The notes under the pieces: model-generated
What the model was told of the DNA's origin: nothing
The model's database searches: none
What the model saw: the letters and a program-made list of their open reading frames with translations, nothing else
Part shown: positions 12,145 to 23,705 of the stretch, in pieces
Layout: every line of letters starts with the position of its first letter
Position numbering within the stretch: position 1 is the stretch's first letter
Translations under genes and position numbers: made by a program
Assembly: GCA_036435485.1 (NCBI GenBank)
Contig: CM071598.1
Location: forward strand, 101,988,501-102,052,500
DNA from: Saposhnikovia divaricata
Taxonomy: Eukaryota; Streptophyta; Magnoliopsida; Apiales; Apiaceae
DNA: 64,000 nt
Reading direction: 5' to 3'

Positions 12145-15100
12145 TCAAGCTTCTGCAGTGCTGGTCTTTCCTTCGTCACCTGTCCATCAGTAAAAAGCAA
12201 TAAGTATAAAAAAATGGATACAGTATTAAGCTGAATTGCTCAAACAAAAAAAAAAAAAAAAAGGTAATTTGAGAATGTTGTACTGCAACCAACCATTGCA
12301 GATAAAGCAAATATGGCCTCACCTTACCAATCTCCTCAGCAGTGTTGTTTGAAATTTGGAGCTTCTCTCTCAACAACTTAGTTAACTCCCTTAGACTTTT
12401 TTCATTCAATTCATTTTTCTTGTTCTTCTTTGCCTCCTCTGCTGTTGGTACGAACATCATTCCATTGCCATTAATGTTCTCCTTGTCATCTGAAACAGAG
12501 TTCCCTTTGACAGATGGTGTCTTTGTAACAGGCTTGTTTTCTGCTCCACCAGAAGAAAGAAAGGGAGCAACAGAACTAATTTCTGTCCCAGTAGCAATTT
12601 CTTTAGGATAATCGTTGTTGAGAATATCAGGAATAGATGGCTCAACCTCATCCAGGAAAGACTTCTCAGAGTCCATTTCGTCTTCTGTCTGATCAGCATT
12701 TTCTTTAGGATCATTGTTGTCGAGAATGTCATCCTTGGACTCATCAGAATTAGTCATACATGAATCACCACCAGTTGTAACAACTGATTCCATGTTCATG
12801 TTGGTTTCAGATTCTTCCCCAGCCCCTAAATCCAATTGTTCACGGGGATTGTCAGATCCCATCAAAGACTTTTCAACTGTAAAAACAATGAGTCGGATCA
12901 GATTTTGCAATCACCTTATGTGAAAAAATATATACCTTAGTTGATAAACAAATAAACAAACAATCGTAACAAAAGTATACCTTCACAATCCTCATCCTCA
13001 ATCATCACACTGTTGGCATTCACATCATGAACAAGATGTGATTCATCAAGAGTATCAAAACACTGTTCAGACTTTATTTTCAGTTCATCAACTACAATTT
13101 CCTGAGCATCATCTTCTTCCACTTCCATTCCACTTTCAGGTGCGGCCTCATCTGGTTTTTTCCGCTCATGGAAATTCTCTCTGTCCATGGGATACCCTGG
13201 AACTGCAAACAAAGGGGTCATATGATATATCACTAAATGCACTTAAAATATACCATGTCATATAATATAGAAAATCCTAGTCAAGAACAAATTACAACAA
13301 TTAAACACCGTTACTACTTGAAAAAAGGACAGAAAAATTACCCTGGTTATCCTCATCATTAATCACCTCACTGTCGGCAACAAATGAAGATTCATCAAGT
13401 TGCTTCGATTCTTCTCCAAGTGCATCAACTATTTCCTCCTGAACATCACCTTGTTTCTCATTCACCAAGCTCTTAGTACTGTCGTCTTGAACAGCATTTA
13501 CCTCATCATTAATCACCTCACTGTCGGCAACAAATGAAGATTCATCAAGTTGCTTCGATTCTTCTGCATCAACTATTTCCTCCTGAACATCACCTTGTTT
13601 CTCATTCACCAAGCTCTTAGTACTGTCGTCTTGAACAGCATTTACCTCATCATTAATCACCTCACTGTCGGCAACAAATGAAGATTCATCAAGTTGCTTC
13701 GATTCTTCTGCATCAACTATTTCCTCCTGAACATCACCTTGTTTCTCATTCACCAAGCTCTTAGTACTGTCGTCTTGAACAGCATTTACCTCATCATTAA
13801 TCACCTCACTGTCGGCAACAAATGAAGATTCATCAAGTTGCTTCGATTCTTCTGCATCAACTATTTCCTCCTGAACATCACCTTGTTTCTCATTCACCAA
13901 GCTCTTAGTACTGTCGTCTTGAACAGCATTTACCTCATCATTAATCACCTCACTGTCGGCAACAAATGAAGATTCATCAAATTGCTTCGATTCTTCTGCA
14001 TCAACTATTTCCTCCTGAACATCACCTTGTTTCTCATTCACCAAGCTCTTAGTACTGTCGTCTTGAACAGCATTTACCTCATCAAGAGTCTCATCTTCCA
14101 AATTGTTTACAGTTTCTAGAGCCACCACATCCGATTTCTCAACTGACTCTTGCAACACCACTTCAGCATCAATACCTGCGTAATGATCATATTAGACACA
14201 CAAACATTAAAAATAAGATTTAAAGAGTGCAGCTATCTATATCAAAGGCAAATTTGTACTTTCTAGATAATCAGATCATTTCACAATGGCAAAACAATTA
14301 TTCGCAGATATAAGAGAAATTACAGTTCTTCCGCCACTACCTATTGAATCTTATGAGCAAGTGCAATTTAATTCAACAAGAACTTCTTAAATAAACAAAG
14401 CAAATAGAAAATAAACAGACATACCAGACGAGTTCTTATTATCAGATCATTTCACAATGGCAAAACAATTATTCGCAGATATAAGAGAAATTACAGTTCT
14501 TCCGCCACTACCTATTGAATCTTATGAGCAAGTGCAATTTAATTCAACAAGAACTTCTTAAATAAACAAAGCAAATAGAAAATAAACAGACATACCAGAC
14601 GAGTTCTTATTATCCGAACCATCTTCCAGATCAATTCTCGAAAGCTCTGTAACAAGTGAATCAACCTTCTCTTCTTTCACCTCCTCATCTTTGTTCTCAG
14701 TCAATCTTGCAGATCTCCTGGTACTGTAAACTTTCTGTACCGTACTCACTTCCTTCACACAACTCTTGCGAGTCACCTGACTTCTCTGACTATATGTAGC
14801 CAAAGCCGGAGTATCAGTCACACCTTTCTTCTCTACATCTTCAGTTCCCTCATTCTCAGTCTTTGCAAATTCCACCGTCTTTCTGCTGCTGCGGATAGCA
14901 GGAGTCTTCGACTCTTGCATAATCTCATCAGAAATAGCCCTTCTCGTGGTACGCCTAGTACTTTTAGTCATCTGTTGCACACTCTCAGATACATCTCCAA
15001 TTGGCTTGCTCTGGGTACTAGTCCTCCGTCCGGTACGAGGAACCTTCACTGCAGTCACCGCCTTCCTTTCTGGTGACCGATTCATAAAATCTTCAAGCCC

Positions 15101-15790
15101 TTCAACCTAACCAATAAGACAGTAAAATCCAAAATCAGTACATTATACACATAAACTCGAAACAGTTTCATAGCTATAAGTATATAACACAATCAAATCA
15201 AATCCATTGACTATACATAAACACACATGACATTTAAACTTCAAACATTTATATAATATAAAACAATCAAATCAAATCAGTAGACTATATATTCAATCAA
15301 AATATGTAAAATCAATAGAGTTTTGTGATAATAAACATAAGATATCGAGAGATTTAGGAACACAGTCAAAATAAAAAACAGTGCACTATACACATAAACT
15401 CAAAACAGTTAAACAATTAAAACAATTCAAATCAGTAGACTATAAACAATTATAACAATTCAAATTAGTAGACTATATCGATTAAACAGTTTCATAGATA
15501 TAAAACAATCAAATCAAATGAAATCAGTAGAGTATAGATTCAATTAAAAAGTATTAAATCGAAAGAGTTTCATGATTGGTTCATAGATATAAAACAATCA
15601 AATCAAATCAAATCGATAGACGTATATTAAATGAAAAAAATAGAAAATGAAAAGTGTTTGGTGATAGAAAACATACGATATCGAGAGATTTGAGAGCATC
15701 AGCCATGGCAACATTAGTGATATTAGCTGGAATAGCATTGAGCTTGCATAGAGCTTGGAGATCTCTTCTGGCGAGGCTATGAAAATCCAT
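12145..15790 (-). CDS. Acidic repeat protein of unknown function (754 aa)
   Basis: Six exons with consistent phase: 15790-15677, 15106-14596, 14175-13342, 13202-12981, 12876-12328, 12179-12145. The N-terminus (MDFHSLARRDLQALCKLNAI, then PANITNVAMADALKSLDIVEGLEDF) looks like a short SAP-type helix pair and recurs in plant proteins of unknown function. Residues about 45-210 are basic and Ser/Thr/Arg-rich (RRTTRRA, STRRSARL). The rest is strongly acidic and holds five 48-residue repeats. The C-terminus contains a Lys-rich helical stretch (EEAKKNKKNELNEKSLREL). There is no transmembrane segment or enzyme motif. A basic N-part with an acidic tail suggests a nuclear or chromatin protein; that is inference. 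The start ATG fits well and precedes a classic first intron. Confidence 0.85.
13358..14083 (-). repeat. Five tandem 144-bp coding repeats
   Basis: Each unit encodes 48 residues starting DEVNAVQDDSTKSLVNEKQG and ending SFVADSEVIN. Units are almost identical at DNA level. The first differs by Phe for Leu, and the last has two extra residues (LG). The whole array sits in one exon and keeps the frame, so unit number can change without breaking the protein. Confidence 0.97.
14271..14612 (-). repeat. 171-bp tandem duplication over an exon end and splice donor
   Basis: Two nearly identical 171-bp copies (14271-14441 and 14442-14612). Each contains, in gene orientation, the last bases of exon 2, the donor GTATGT and the following intron. 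The exon-proximal donor at 14595 is assumed to be used. The second donor lies 171 bases further into the intron. Confidence 0.95.
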
Positions 15791-16050
15791 TTCAATTGGT
15801 GTTTACAAAATAAAGCAGACAAGGTGTTTGATGAAATGGCTATATAGAACAAGGAGGCTTGGCTTGGTTTTGATGAAATGATAATGAGATTAAAAGGTGT
15901 ATATATATAGTGTGTGTAGGGTTTGTAAAACCCTTCCTTGCCGACCGTTGGAGATGGATTTTGAATTTTGGAATTTTTTTCAAAACATGTGGTTGCGGGA
16001 GCGTCTAATGAGTATGGGCTTATACAAGAATTAGTTTTGGGCCTTGCCTG
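15791..16050 (-). promoter_or_regulatory. Promoter of the acidic repeat gene with MSA element
   Basis: Reverse strand 15952-15943 reads TCCAACGGTC, a perfect match to the MSA consensus YCYAACGGYY bound by MYB3R factors at G2/M genes. A TATA-like run (tatatatacacc, reverse strand) lies near 15897-15908, between the MSA site and the ATG at 15790. The spacing of about 155 bases to the ATG suits a proximal promoter element. Confidence 0.6.
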
Positions 16051-16480
16051 CTTTGAGTTTTTTTCTTTTTTTTTTTCTTAAACCCGGTCTCCTTTTAACA
16101 TGCTCTCGGTTATTTTATAATTAAACCTATATTCTTTACAAATAAATATCTGTTGTTATAATAAATTTTGAGTGTTAGCGATAATCAAAGCCAGAAAATT
16201 GGACGATAAAAGATAAGTCCTTACTAGTTGAACCATTTGATCACATTCATGCTCTCGAATTTTTAAAATTGAAAAATAAATAAATTACGAGTAAATAAAG
16301 TATTCTCAACCTAATTTTGGAGTAAAAATTTTGTAATGAAAATATACAAAAATTTTCATTTTTTTCCCACATGCTTTCGTTCTTATTAAAAATCTGGGAA
16401 CACAAAATGTGTGTGAATATGGTAGTTCTTTTCTTAATTTCCACTTACTTTTTTTTTTTTTTTTTTTTTATCATCTTTTA
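16051..16480. other. AT-rich intergenic stretch
   Basis: Contains homopolymer T runs (near 16067-16078 and 16450-16469) and no ORF, gene or repeat termini that I can recognise. Confidence 0.6.
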
Positions 16481-16649
16481 AGGCTGTGTTTGAGATTATT
16501 GTTAAAAATTGATGTTTTGTGAGAAAAAGTATTGATGGGAAAAAAAGTTGGCAGAAAAATCAGAAGACTATTTACTAACATTTTTTAAATGTGTATTTTG
16601 ATGTAAAATATAAAAAAATTAATGTTTTTGGTGAGCTTTTGTCGATTTG

Positions 16650-18896
16650 TGCAGGGGCGGAGAGGATTCTGAAGATGGAAGCGTACAAGGTGGCGAGACG
16701 AGAGGCAAAAAAAGCCGTGGCGAAAGCAAAAGGTGAAGCCTATGAGGGGCTGTATAAGCGCCTAGATACCAAGGAAGGAGCGAACGCTATCTTTAAACTA
16801 GCTAAAGCTAGGGAGAGAGGGCGGCGCGACCTCTGTTAAGGATGATTCAGGCCAAGTATTAGTGAATGAAAATGCTATTAAGGAGAGGTGGAGTTTGTAT
16901 TTTCATATTCTTTTCAATGAGGCTAGGAGGAGTGGTGCCGGTGTGGAGCAAGAGGTCTCTCTTTCGTCTGTGCATTCTTTTGGTTCCTGTGAGCGTATCA
17001 GCAAGGATGAAGTCAAGGGGGCCCTTCAAAAGATGGCTAGAGGGAAGGCGGTTGGTCCGGATCAGATCCCAATCGAGGTGTGGTTGTGTCTTGGTGAGGT
17101 TGGCGTTCAATGGCTAGCAGATCTGTTCAATGCGCTCCTCTTGGGTGCTAAGATACCAGCTGAATGGAGGCGTAGTATTGTGGTCCCCTTTTTCAAGAAC
17201 AAAGGAGATGCTCAGAGTTGTAGTAACTATTGGGGTATTAAATTACTCAGTCATACTATGAAACTTTGGGAGGGAGTGGTTGAATGTCGGATTAGAAGAG
17301 AAGTTGAAATCTCAGAGAATCAATTTGGTTTTATGCCTGGGAGATCGACGACCGAGGCCATTCATCTCGTCAGACGCCTTATGGAGAAGTTCAGGGAACG
17401 ACGCAAAGACCTCCATATGGTGTTCATTGATCTTGAGAAGGCTTATGATAGCGTCCCCCGTGAAGCTATTTGGAAGAGCCTTGAGGAGAGGAGAGTGTCA
17501 TCGTCGTACGTTAGGGTGATTCAAGACATGTACTCCCAAGCTAGTTCCTGCGTCCGGACCCCAGTTGGTGACTCCCGTTTTTTCCCTGTTGAGATTGGGC
17601 TACACCAGGGGTCGGCCCTAAGTCCTCTTCTTTTCGCCCTTATCCTAGATGTCATGTCGCAAGGGATTCAAGATGGCGTCCCTTGGTGCATGCTTTTCGC
17701 TGACGATATCGTGTTAGTGGCAGAGTCGAGGGGGGAGGTGAACGAGAAGTTGGAGTTATGGAGATCTACTTTGGAGCCCCAAGGCTTGCGTCTGAGCCGG
17801 TCTAAAACCGAGTATCTTTGGTGTAACTTCAGTGGTGAGGTCAACGAGGAAGGGGTGGAGGTTAGGATTGAAGATCAGATCGTCCCTCGTACGGATAAGT
17901 TCAAGTATTTGGGCTCGATCATCCAGAAGGAAGGTGAGATTGAAGACGATGTCACGCATCGTATCAAGGCTGGGTGGCTAAGGTGGAGGGTAGCGTCAGG
18001 GGTGATGTGCGACAAGAAAGTACCGTTAAAGTTGAAAGGGAAATTCTATAGAGCGGCAATCCGTCCTGTGATGTTATATGGTTCGGAGTGTTGGGCGGAG
18101 AAGAAGGCCCTCGAGAGCAAGTTGGAAGCGGCTGAAATGAGGATGTTGCGGTGGTCTTGTGGGCGCACGATGTTGGAGAAAATCCCGAATGTGGTTTTTA
18201 GGACCGAGCTTGAGGTGGCGCCTTTTTCTGCGAAAGTTAGGGAATGGAGGTTGAGATGGTTCGGTCACGTCCGTAGGAGGCTGGCTGAAGCCCCAGTGAG
18301 GAGGGTCGAGAGGGTTTCGATTGTTGGGGTGAGGAGGAGAGGTAGACCGAGGAGGTCGTGGGAAGAGCAGCTTAGGTTGGATTTAAAGGCCTTAAACATA
18401 AATGAGACCATGACCGCCGATAGGTGTTCTTGGAGGCGCCAGATCAGAGTGGTAGATTCTCTTTTAGGGAGCGGTGCTGTGGTTGAGAGCCTCAGAGTTT
18501 GGTTGTCTCGGTTAGCTTTATCTTAGAAGTTCAGTTGTTTCGTTCTCATTTCTCGTTTTATTGTCTTCTGTTTTCTAGTTTTGCAGTTTCAGGTAGCTTG
18601 GCCAGGTGTCATCTTAGATAAGAGTGTTTTGCAGAGCGGAGTAGTCAATCCCCTGGTAGGTAAGCCCCATGTGTTCTAAGCCATGGGCTCAGGTATGACG
18701 AGGAGCCTTTTTCAAATCTTAGGTAACCCTTGTGAATATCACACACTTTTAGCTTATGTGCACTTAGCCGGGGGTCTTCACGAAAACAGCCTCCCTACCG
18801 TTAAAAGCAGGGGCATGGTCTGCGTACATCTCACCCCCCCAGACCCTGCTCTGAGCGGGATATACTGGGTATGTTTGGTTTGGTTTGGTTTGGTTC
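16650..18896 (+). mobile_element. RTE-type LINE, 5'-truncated and frameshifted
   Basis: The element starts inside the region before the reverse transcriptase, and no endonuclease domain is present. Coding sequence opens at about 16650, shifts frame near 16830 and continues to 18526. The 3' tail (18760-18870: cctccctacc, ggtctgcgtaca, ccagaccctgct, gggatatactgggtat) is typical of plant RTE elements and related SINEs. It ends in four TTTGG-type pentamer repeats (18872-18894) rather than poly(A). Confidence 0.8.
16862..18526 (+). pseudogene. LINE reverse transcriptase fragment (RTE clade)
   Basis: An uninterrupted 554-codon frame. RT motifs in order: GKAVGPDQIP (61-70), FIDLEKAYDSV with the first catalytic Asp near 190, LHQGSALSPLLF (247-258), FADD at 279-282 with the catalytic Asp pair. 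The C-terminal domain follows (RRGRPRRSWEEQL). The preceding 16650-16839 segment (VARREAKKAVAKAKGEAYEG) belongs to the same protein but is in another frame. The endonuclease is missing, so it cannot be autonomous. Confidence 0.85.
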
Positions 18897-19079
18897 TCAT
18901 GATAAAATCAATAGCAACTTCGCGCAAAAATTGAAAAACACATTTTCTATAAAAACATGTGGGGATCTGATTTTTGTAAAAGCAGTTTTTCAAATAAAAG
19001 CATTTTCAAAAAAGTTGCCTTTAAATTTACCAATGTTTTTGAGTAAAAAACATCTGGAAGAGCAATCCCAAACTTGGAA

Positions 19080-19340
19080 GTTGGAGGTAAGGTGATTAGG
19101 ATGCATAACATTCCGGTCTGGATCGGTAAATTAGACCAGACCTGGTTTATCGGTCCACGAATCGGACCGGACCGTGTATAGTCGGTCCAGTCTCCGATCC
19201 GCAAAAATAAAAAAAATAATTATTCGGTCCGGTCCGGTCCGGTCCAAACCCTGAAAAGACCCGGACCGGATCGGATTTTATGTATATAGCTATTTTTATT
19301 TAACTTTATTTCTTAAAATATTTAATATAGAGATTAAATA
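19080..19340. repeat. GGTCC-rich non-coding repeat
   Basis: Many ggtcc/ggacc motifs in both orientations between 19119 and 19275, including a short (ggtcc)4 run near 19227-19246. No ORF. It could be part of a dispersed repeat; the class is unknown. Confidence 0.5.
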
Positions 19341-19345
19341 TTAAA

Positions 19346-19631
19346 ATACTTCCTTGTCCCCTTGTTTTCTTTACATTGTGTTTGAGCACGGAGACCAAGG
19401 ATAGTGGATGTAATATTGTTAAAATAAATGAAGTAATGGGTGTAATAGTGATTTTATTGTTAAAATAAGTGTAGTAGTGGGTATAATAGTGTGTGATGAA
19501 AAAGTGGAGTGAAGTAGTGGATGTAATAATGTATTTTATTGTTAAAATTTACTATTTTTAGTAATGTAAAGAATTGGTGGCACGTCCCAAAAAGGAAAGT
19601 GTAAAGAAATGAGAGGGACAGAGGGAGTACA
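19346..19631. mobile_element. Stowaway-like MITE
   Basis: The left terminus is tacttccttgtccccttg. The right terminus, reverse complemented, is tactccctctgtccctctc, giving imperfect inverted repeats with TA at both edges. About 285 bp, AT-rich and non-coding. This is the third such element in the window. Confidence 0.75.
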
Positions 19632-19661
19632 TCATAATTTGACTATCAAAATTAATAGAAA

Positions 19662-20951
19662 TAATTTTTTTTTGAAAAACCAGAAGGATCCATTAAGAAA
19701 ACAGGCAAAGCCTGGGAGAGCAAGTATAAGGCCCAACCCCTGATTCCTCAGCCTCTGAAAAACCTTACTACCTAGGCAGGAGAAGAGGGGGGAAGTACCT
19801 AACAGCTAACTAAAAACATACTACTGAATGATGAAGAAATCCTAGCAGCTCGACCAAGAAGTGAAAATTGTAGAGCAACAAACACCTGGAAATACTGAAA
19901 ACAGCACAAAACAACCTTAGAAAAATCAGGGACTATGTCCTGGAGGAGAAAGGTCCAATACTTCACCCAGGCCGAAGTTGTCCTGGATGTCCCTATCTGG
20001 GAAAGGCCTTCCAAGATCCAAATCTCTGTTCAATCCATAATGAGCTAGGTACTCCGCTGTTCTGTTCATACGAATTGGAACTAGTGATATGTCTCTATCC
20101 GTGATGTCAGGTTTGTAAAAATTACGATGCAGAGAGTTGATTTGGTACATAGCTTCCTCCAAATATGGATCGACGAGGGCATGTTCTTGCATTCGAATCG
20201 CATCATAAACTTCCATGTTTTCAGTTTCTATCAATGTTTTCTCCTTTCCTAAGCGCATTGCTTCCACCATACCCGCATGAACCCCCCAAAGGAGTGCTTG
20301 AAATTTTGTGAGACTTTGCATTGGGCCCATAGCTCCCCAAAGCATTATTCCTTCATGATCTCTAATTATAACTCCGACTCTGTTTGAGTTACCATTTGGA
20401 AGGGGCTCAACTATGGAGATACAGTGCACGCTGATCTTTACGAAAGGGGGTTCAGGAGCCAGCCACGTAAAATCCATAGAAAATGAGCCTTGAAAAATTG
20501 CTGAGAAAAGAAGAACTATAATACTAGAATTATTCCAACAAAAGTGACGAGCTGCCCGAGTTCAAAGAAAGAATCTAAAGTACTGAAGGATAGGGAAAAG
20601 CCCTCTACCTCTTTGATAGGTCAATAGCATCCTATGAAATGAAAAAGAATCTACCCATACTCTGAACTGTTACTGATAAGCTGAGACGAGCAGACTTTAC
20701 AGAGGGCATCTCTGACTGTACTGAAAGAATCCTTGTTGAACAGAAAAAGAATATATACCCCTGGGACTATGATACTAGAGCTGCCAAAGACACTAAGCTG
20801 GATAAAATATATCTGCATTTATACCCAGACCGACTGCAAAACTTGTTTGCAAATTCCAATGGATGCTAGGCTGTTTGCTTCAATATTGAGTTCCCTCGGG
20901 ACAAATTCTAAGTGGATGTTCTCTTTGAAGACTGTAAAAGCATTACGATTT
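19662..20951 (-). mobile_element. L1-type LINE, 3' portion, left of the E1 insertion
   Basis: On the - strand this is the 3' end of a LINE. Poly(A) appears as a T run at 19663-19672, preceded by a 3' UTR resembling plant LINE ends (rc of aaaaccagaaggatccatta). Codons at 20951-20819 give the C-terminal part of an RNase H domain (FVPRELNIEANSLASIGICK). A further RNase H-like frame lies at 20477-19926. The remaining 5' part is at 39835-40988 beyond E1. Confidence 0.75.
19926..20477 (-). pseudogene. Second RNase H-like domain of the LINE
   Basis: A 183-residue frame. The order PEPPFVKISVHC, RVGVIIRDHEGIM, KFQALLWGVHAGMVEAM, NRTAEYLAHYGL follows the RNase H fold found in plant LINE and host RVT_3 proteins. 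The usual first Asp after KI-V is His here, and the second acidic position is Gln, so it is probably not catalytic. It lies after a more standard RNase H segment of the same element, an odd tandem arrangement. Confidence 0.55.
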
Positions 20952-22899
20952 TGAAAGGATATCTTCGATATATTATTTATTTTGGCATTTATACGATTTA
21001 ACATAAAATTTAATTACACTTAGTTATCCTCTCCACTAGGTCATTAATTTTAATTGATTCCGTCAAAAGATTAAAGCCATCTCTAGCAATATCTATTTTT
21101 AATTATAAGAGATATTCCATTATTGTGAAAAATCAAATTATACTTTCATGGAATATATCTCTACACCAAGGCAATACGATCGAAAAAGAAATATTAAGAT
21201 GTGATATTTTTTAGATCTTCGTTGCAAAAATTTATAAGGCGACAGGCTCGAACAAAGAATATTTGAGGATTAATATTCTTTAGAGAACCCGTGCTATATT
21301 TAAAACGATCAGTTTTTATTCGAAAAAATTCCGCCTTAGCACTCAAAATGTTTTTACCCTCAAGAATATTAATATTCAGTGGTAGAATCTTAATACTCAT
21401 TTTTATCTCGTGCTAGAAATATTTAAAGTAATTTTTCTCCCGCTTCTTTAATTTATTCTAGTTTCGGAGAAAATTATTTTAAATACTCAAAAATATTTCC
21501 TACACTCTAAATATATTTTATATATTAGGAAATATATTCTAAGTATTTATTCTAGTCAAAACATTGGTCAAAAGATGTATCTATTTCATAGAAAGACCAA
21601 TCGTATTTTATTCGGAACCAAAACCTTATTTAATCGAATTAAATCCAAATAAAATACTTCCACTTGCTAGAATGACTTGAAACTTGAAATGGGTCACTTA
21701 AATGTTATTTTATATGCATGGTAAAAGTTTCGTAATTTTCGGAGAATTTTGGTCCGGGCACGAAAATCGAGGGAGTGGGTCCACGTTTTACCACGTTTGA
21801 CTAAGTCAACATTGACCAAAACTTCCAGAATTTCATTTTATGATATTCCTAAATGCTCCATAATTTTAGAATTATTTATTGGGAATTTTCGTATTAATCG
21901 GGTATTTAATTAACGAGATATGTTACGTATTTATTCGTTAATTGATACGAGTCCGATACAATATATTAAGGGAATAAGATCAGCTGAGATATTTATGTAG
22001 AAAACCACCCCCACTTGCAAAGAAACACAATACCACTCCAAACAAACACAAAACCACTTTCCACCTCATCAATCCAAGTGCTTTTCATCTCAACCACTCC
22101 TTTTTCCTTCAATCGTCACCTTTCCTTCCACCCAACTCCTCCTATAAATAAACCCCCTCCCCCAACCATTTCTAATAAGCTAAGAAGCCAAATACTTGCT
22201 GGGATTTTTGAAGTGGAAGCTCTCTAAATATATCCAAACACTCTCTACACCCACTTCATCTCAAAAACCTTCTCTCTCTCTCTTATATATACTTACAATA
22301 TATTCAAGGTTTTTGTTCCATAAAGCTTAGTTCATCCAACCAAGCTCTCTCCCACCAAGCAAGCTCCTCTACCACTAACATCCGGCCTCCCGAAGGGCTG
22401 CCCAAGTTCGTCCACAAGCCAAAATCCGGCCGAACCTCCGGCGAACTTTTCCGACGATATCCAAAAGTGGTAATAATTTAGCTTCACATTCGAGTCTTAA
22501 CCGACCATATTTTATATACATATAAGAGCTCTCTATCTTCATCTTCTCTTCATCTTTAAGCTCTTATATCGGATCTCTAAACGAGACCATAAAAATCCGT
22601 ACAAGGATTAAATTTCGAACAACGATTCGAAATATTACAAAACCTCAAAAAGAGGTTATATTTGACGACGGTCAAATAATACATCGAGCTTGATTTGATT
22701 CCCTTCTATCACCTTAGTGTTCCGGGGGGAAAAGAATCTAAAAGCCTTAATTAATTAAATCTTTAACGCACTTACTTTGGCCATTATTATTATTGTGATA
22801 TATATAATTGTGCTAAAGCGTGATTTGTTTCCCTTCTATCACCTCTAGTGTTTCGGGGGAAATAAGTTGTTAAACTTCTATTTATATATTTTGCGCACT

Positions 22900-23065
22900 C
22901 TTTTCTTCTAGTCCTCACACTTGTGAGTGATACTAATTTAAACGCATAATAGCGTGGCGAAAGCCGTTTATATATTTTCCGCACTTTTTATTCTCGTCCT
23001 CACACTTGTGAGTGATTTTTACCTTCCGCACTTTTTCTTCTTGTCCTCACACTTGTGAGTGATTT
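22900..23065 (+). repeat. Three repeated short hairpins in the E1 leader
   Basis: The 16-base motif tcctcacacttgtgagtg occurs at about 22913, 22997 and 23044. CTCAC and GTGAG pair around a short ACTT loop. The last two copies sit in a longer tandem unit starting ccgcactttt. The same three copies are present in the 3' LTR. Confidence 0.85.
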
Positions 23066-23705
23066 TACATTCCGCACTATTTTAACGCATAATAGCGGCC
23101 CTCGTTTTATCCTATAGATAAGCCGAGTTACTTTTACGTACGTGTGCGTTTATTTGTGTGTTGTGTTTAATTGGCCAAATAATATTAAAGTGCAAATTGT
23201 TAAAGTAATATTGTAACACTCTCGTTTAAATATAAATACGAATAGTCTATAACAAGACTATATCGAACGAGAAGTTGTTTATCAAAGGTCCTTTAGCTAT
23301 AAAGCTCATCAAGGACTTGCTTTATACAATACTTCGAAAATAGACGTATTTTCAACAAAGAAGTGATTGTAAGTATACTTCGATCTTTATAAAAGACGAG
23401 CCAAAGTATACGATTATAAAACCTGATAAGCCTACGAGCTTAAAGGAAATAATCAAGATTTGCAAACTCCGAGATATATTTAAATCTCACTATACGGAGT
23501 ATTGTATTAAAAAGTCATAAGCAAATAAAGCTTATTGAACTTACTTTAATTAATATTCGGGTAAGAATATTATAGTCACCTTAGGACATACTAAGTCCAA
23601 ACCTCTCTTTATATTACGGTTTGTTTCGTAGATATTGTTTTCTAAGTTTTGCAGTGAGGTGAAGTTGAAGTGAGGTGATTCTCGTTCTAAGACCCAAGTC
23701 CTAGG

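Larger units (their letters stand above)
16482..19078. mobile_element. Possible MITE split by the RTE LINE
   Basis: The left arm starts ggctgtgtttgagattattg. The right arm, reverse complemented, starts ccaagtttgggattgctc. Further inside, both arms share a gatgtttt-like motif and an aaaatcag motif in inverted orientation. This resembles imperfect long terminal inverted repeats with an insertion in the middle. Similarity is only moderate, and neither target duplication nor family was established. Confidence 0.35.

Noticed and set aside
19119..19275. GGTCC/GGACC-rich stretch as a regulatory palindrome
   Set aside because: Motifs are irregular and the surroundings are repetitive; it is better treated as an unclassified repeat.
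22015..22227. Short ORF after the LTR TATA box (70 codons), also at 37511
   Set aside because: Low-complexity Thr/Ser/Pro-rich leader sequence with no domain. It could act as an upstream ORF but cannot be supported as a gene.
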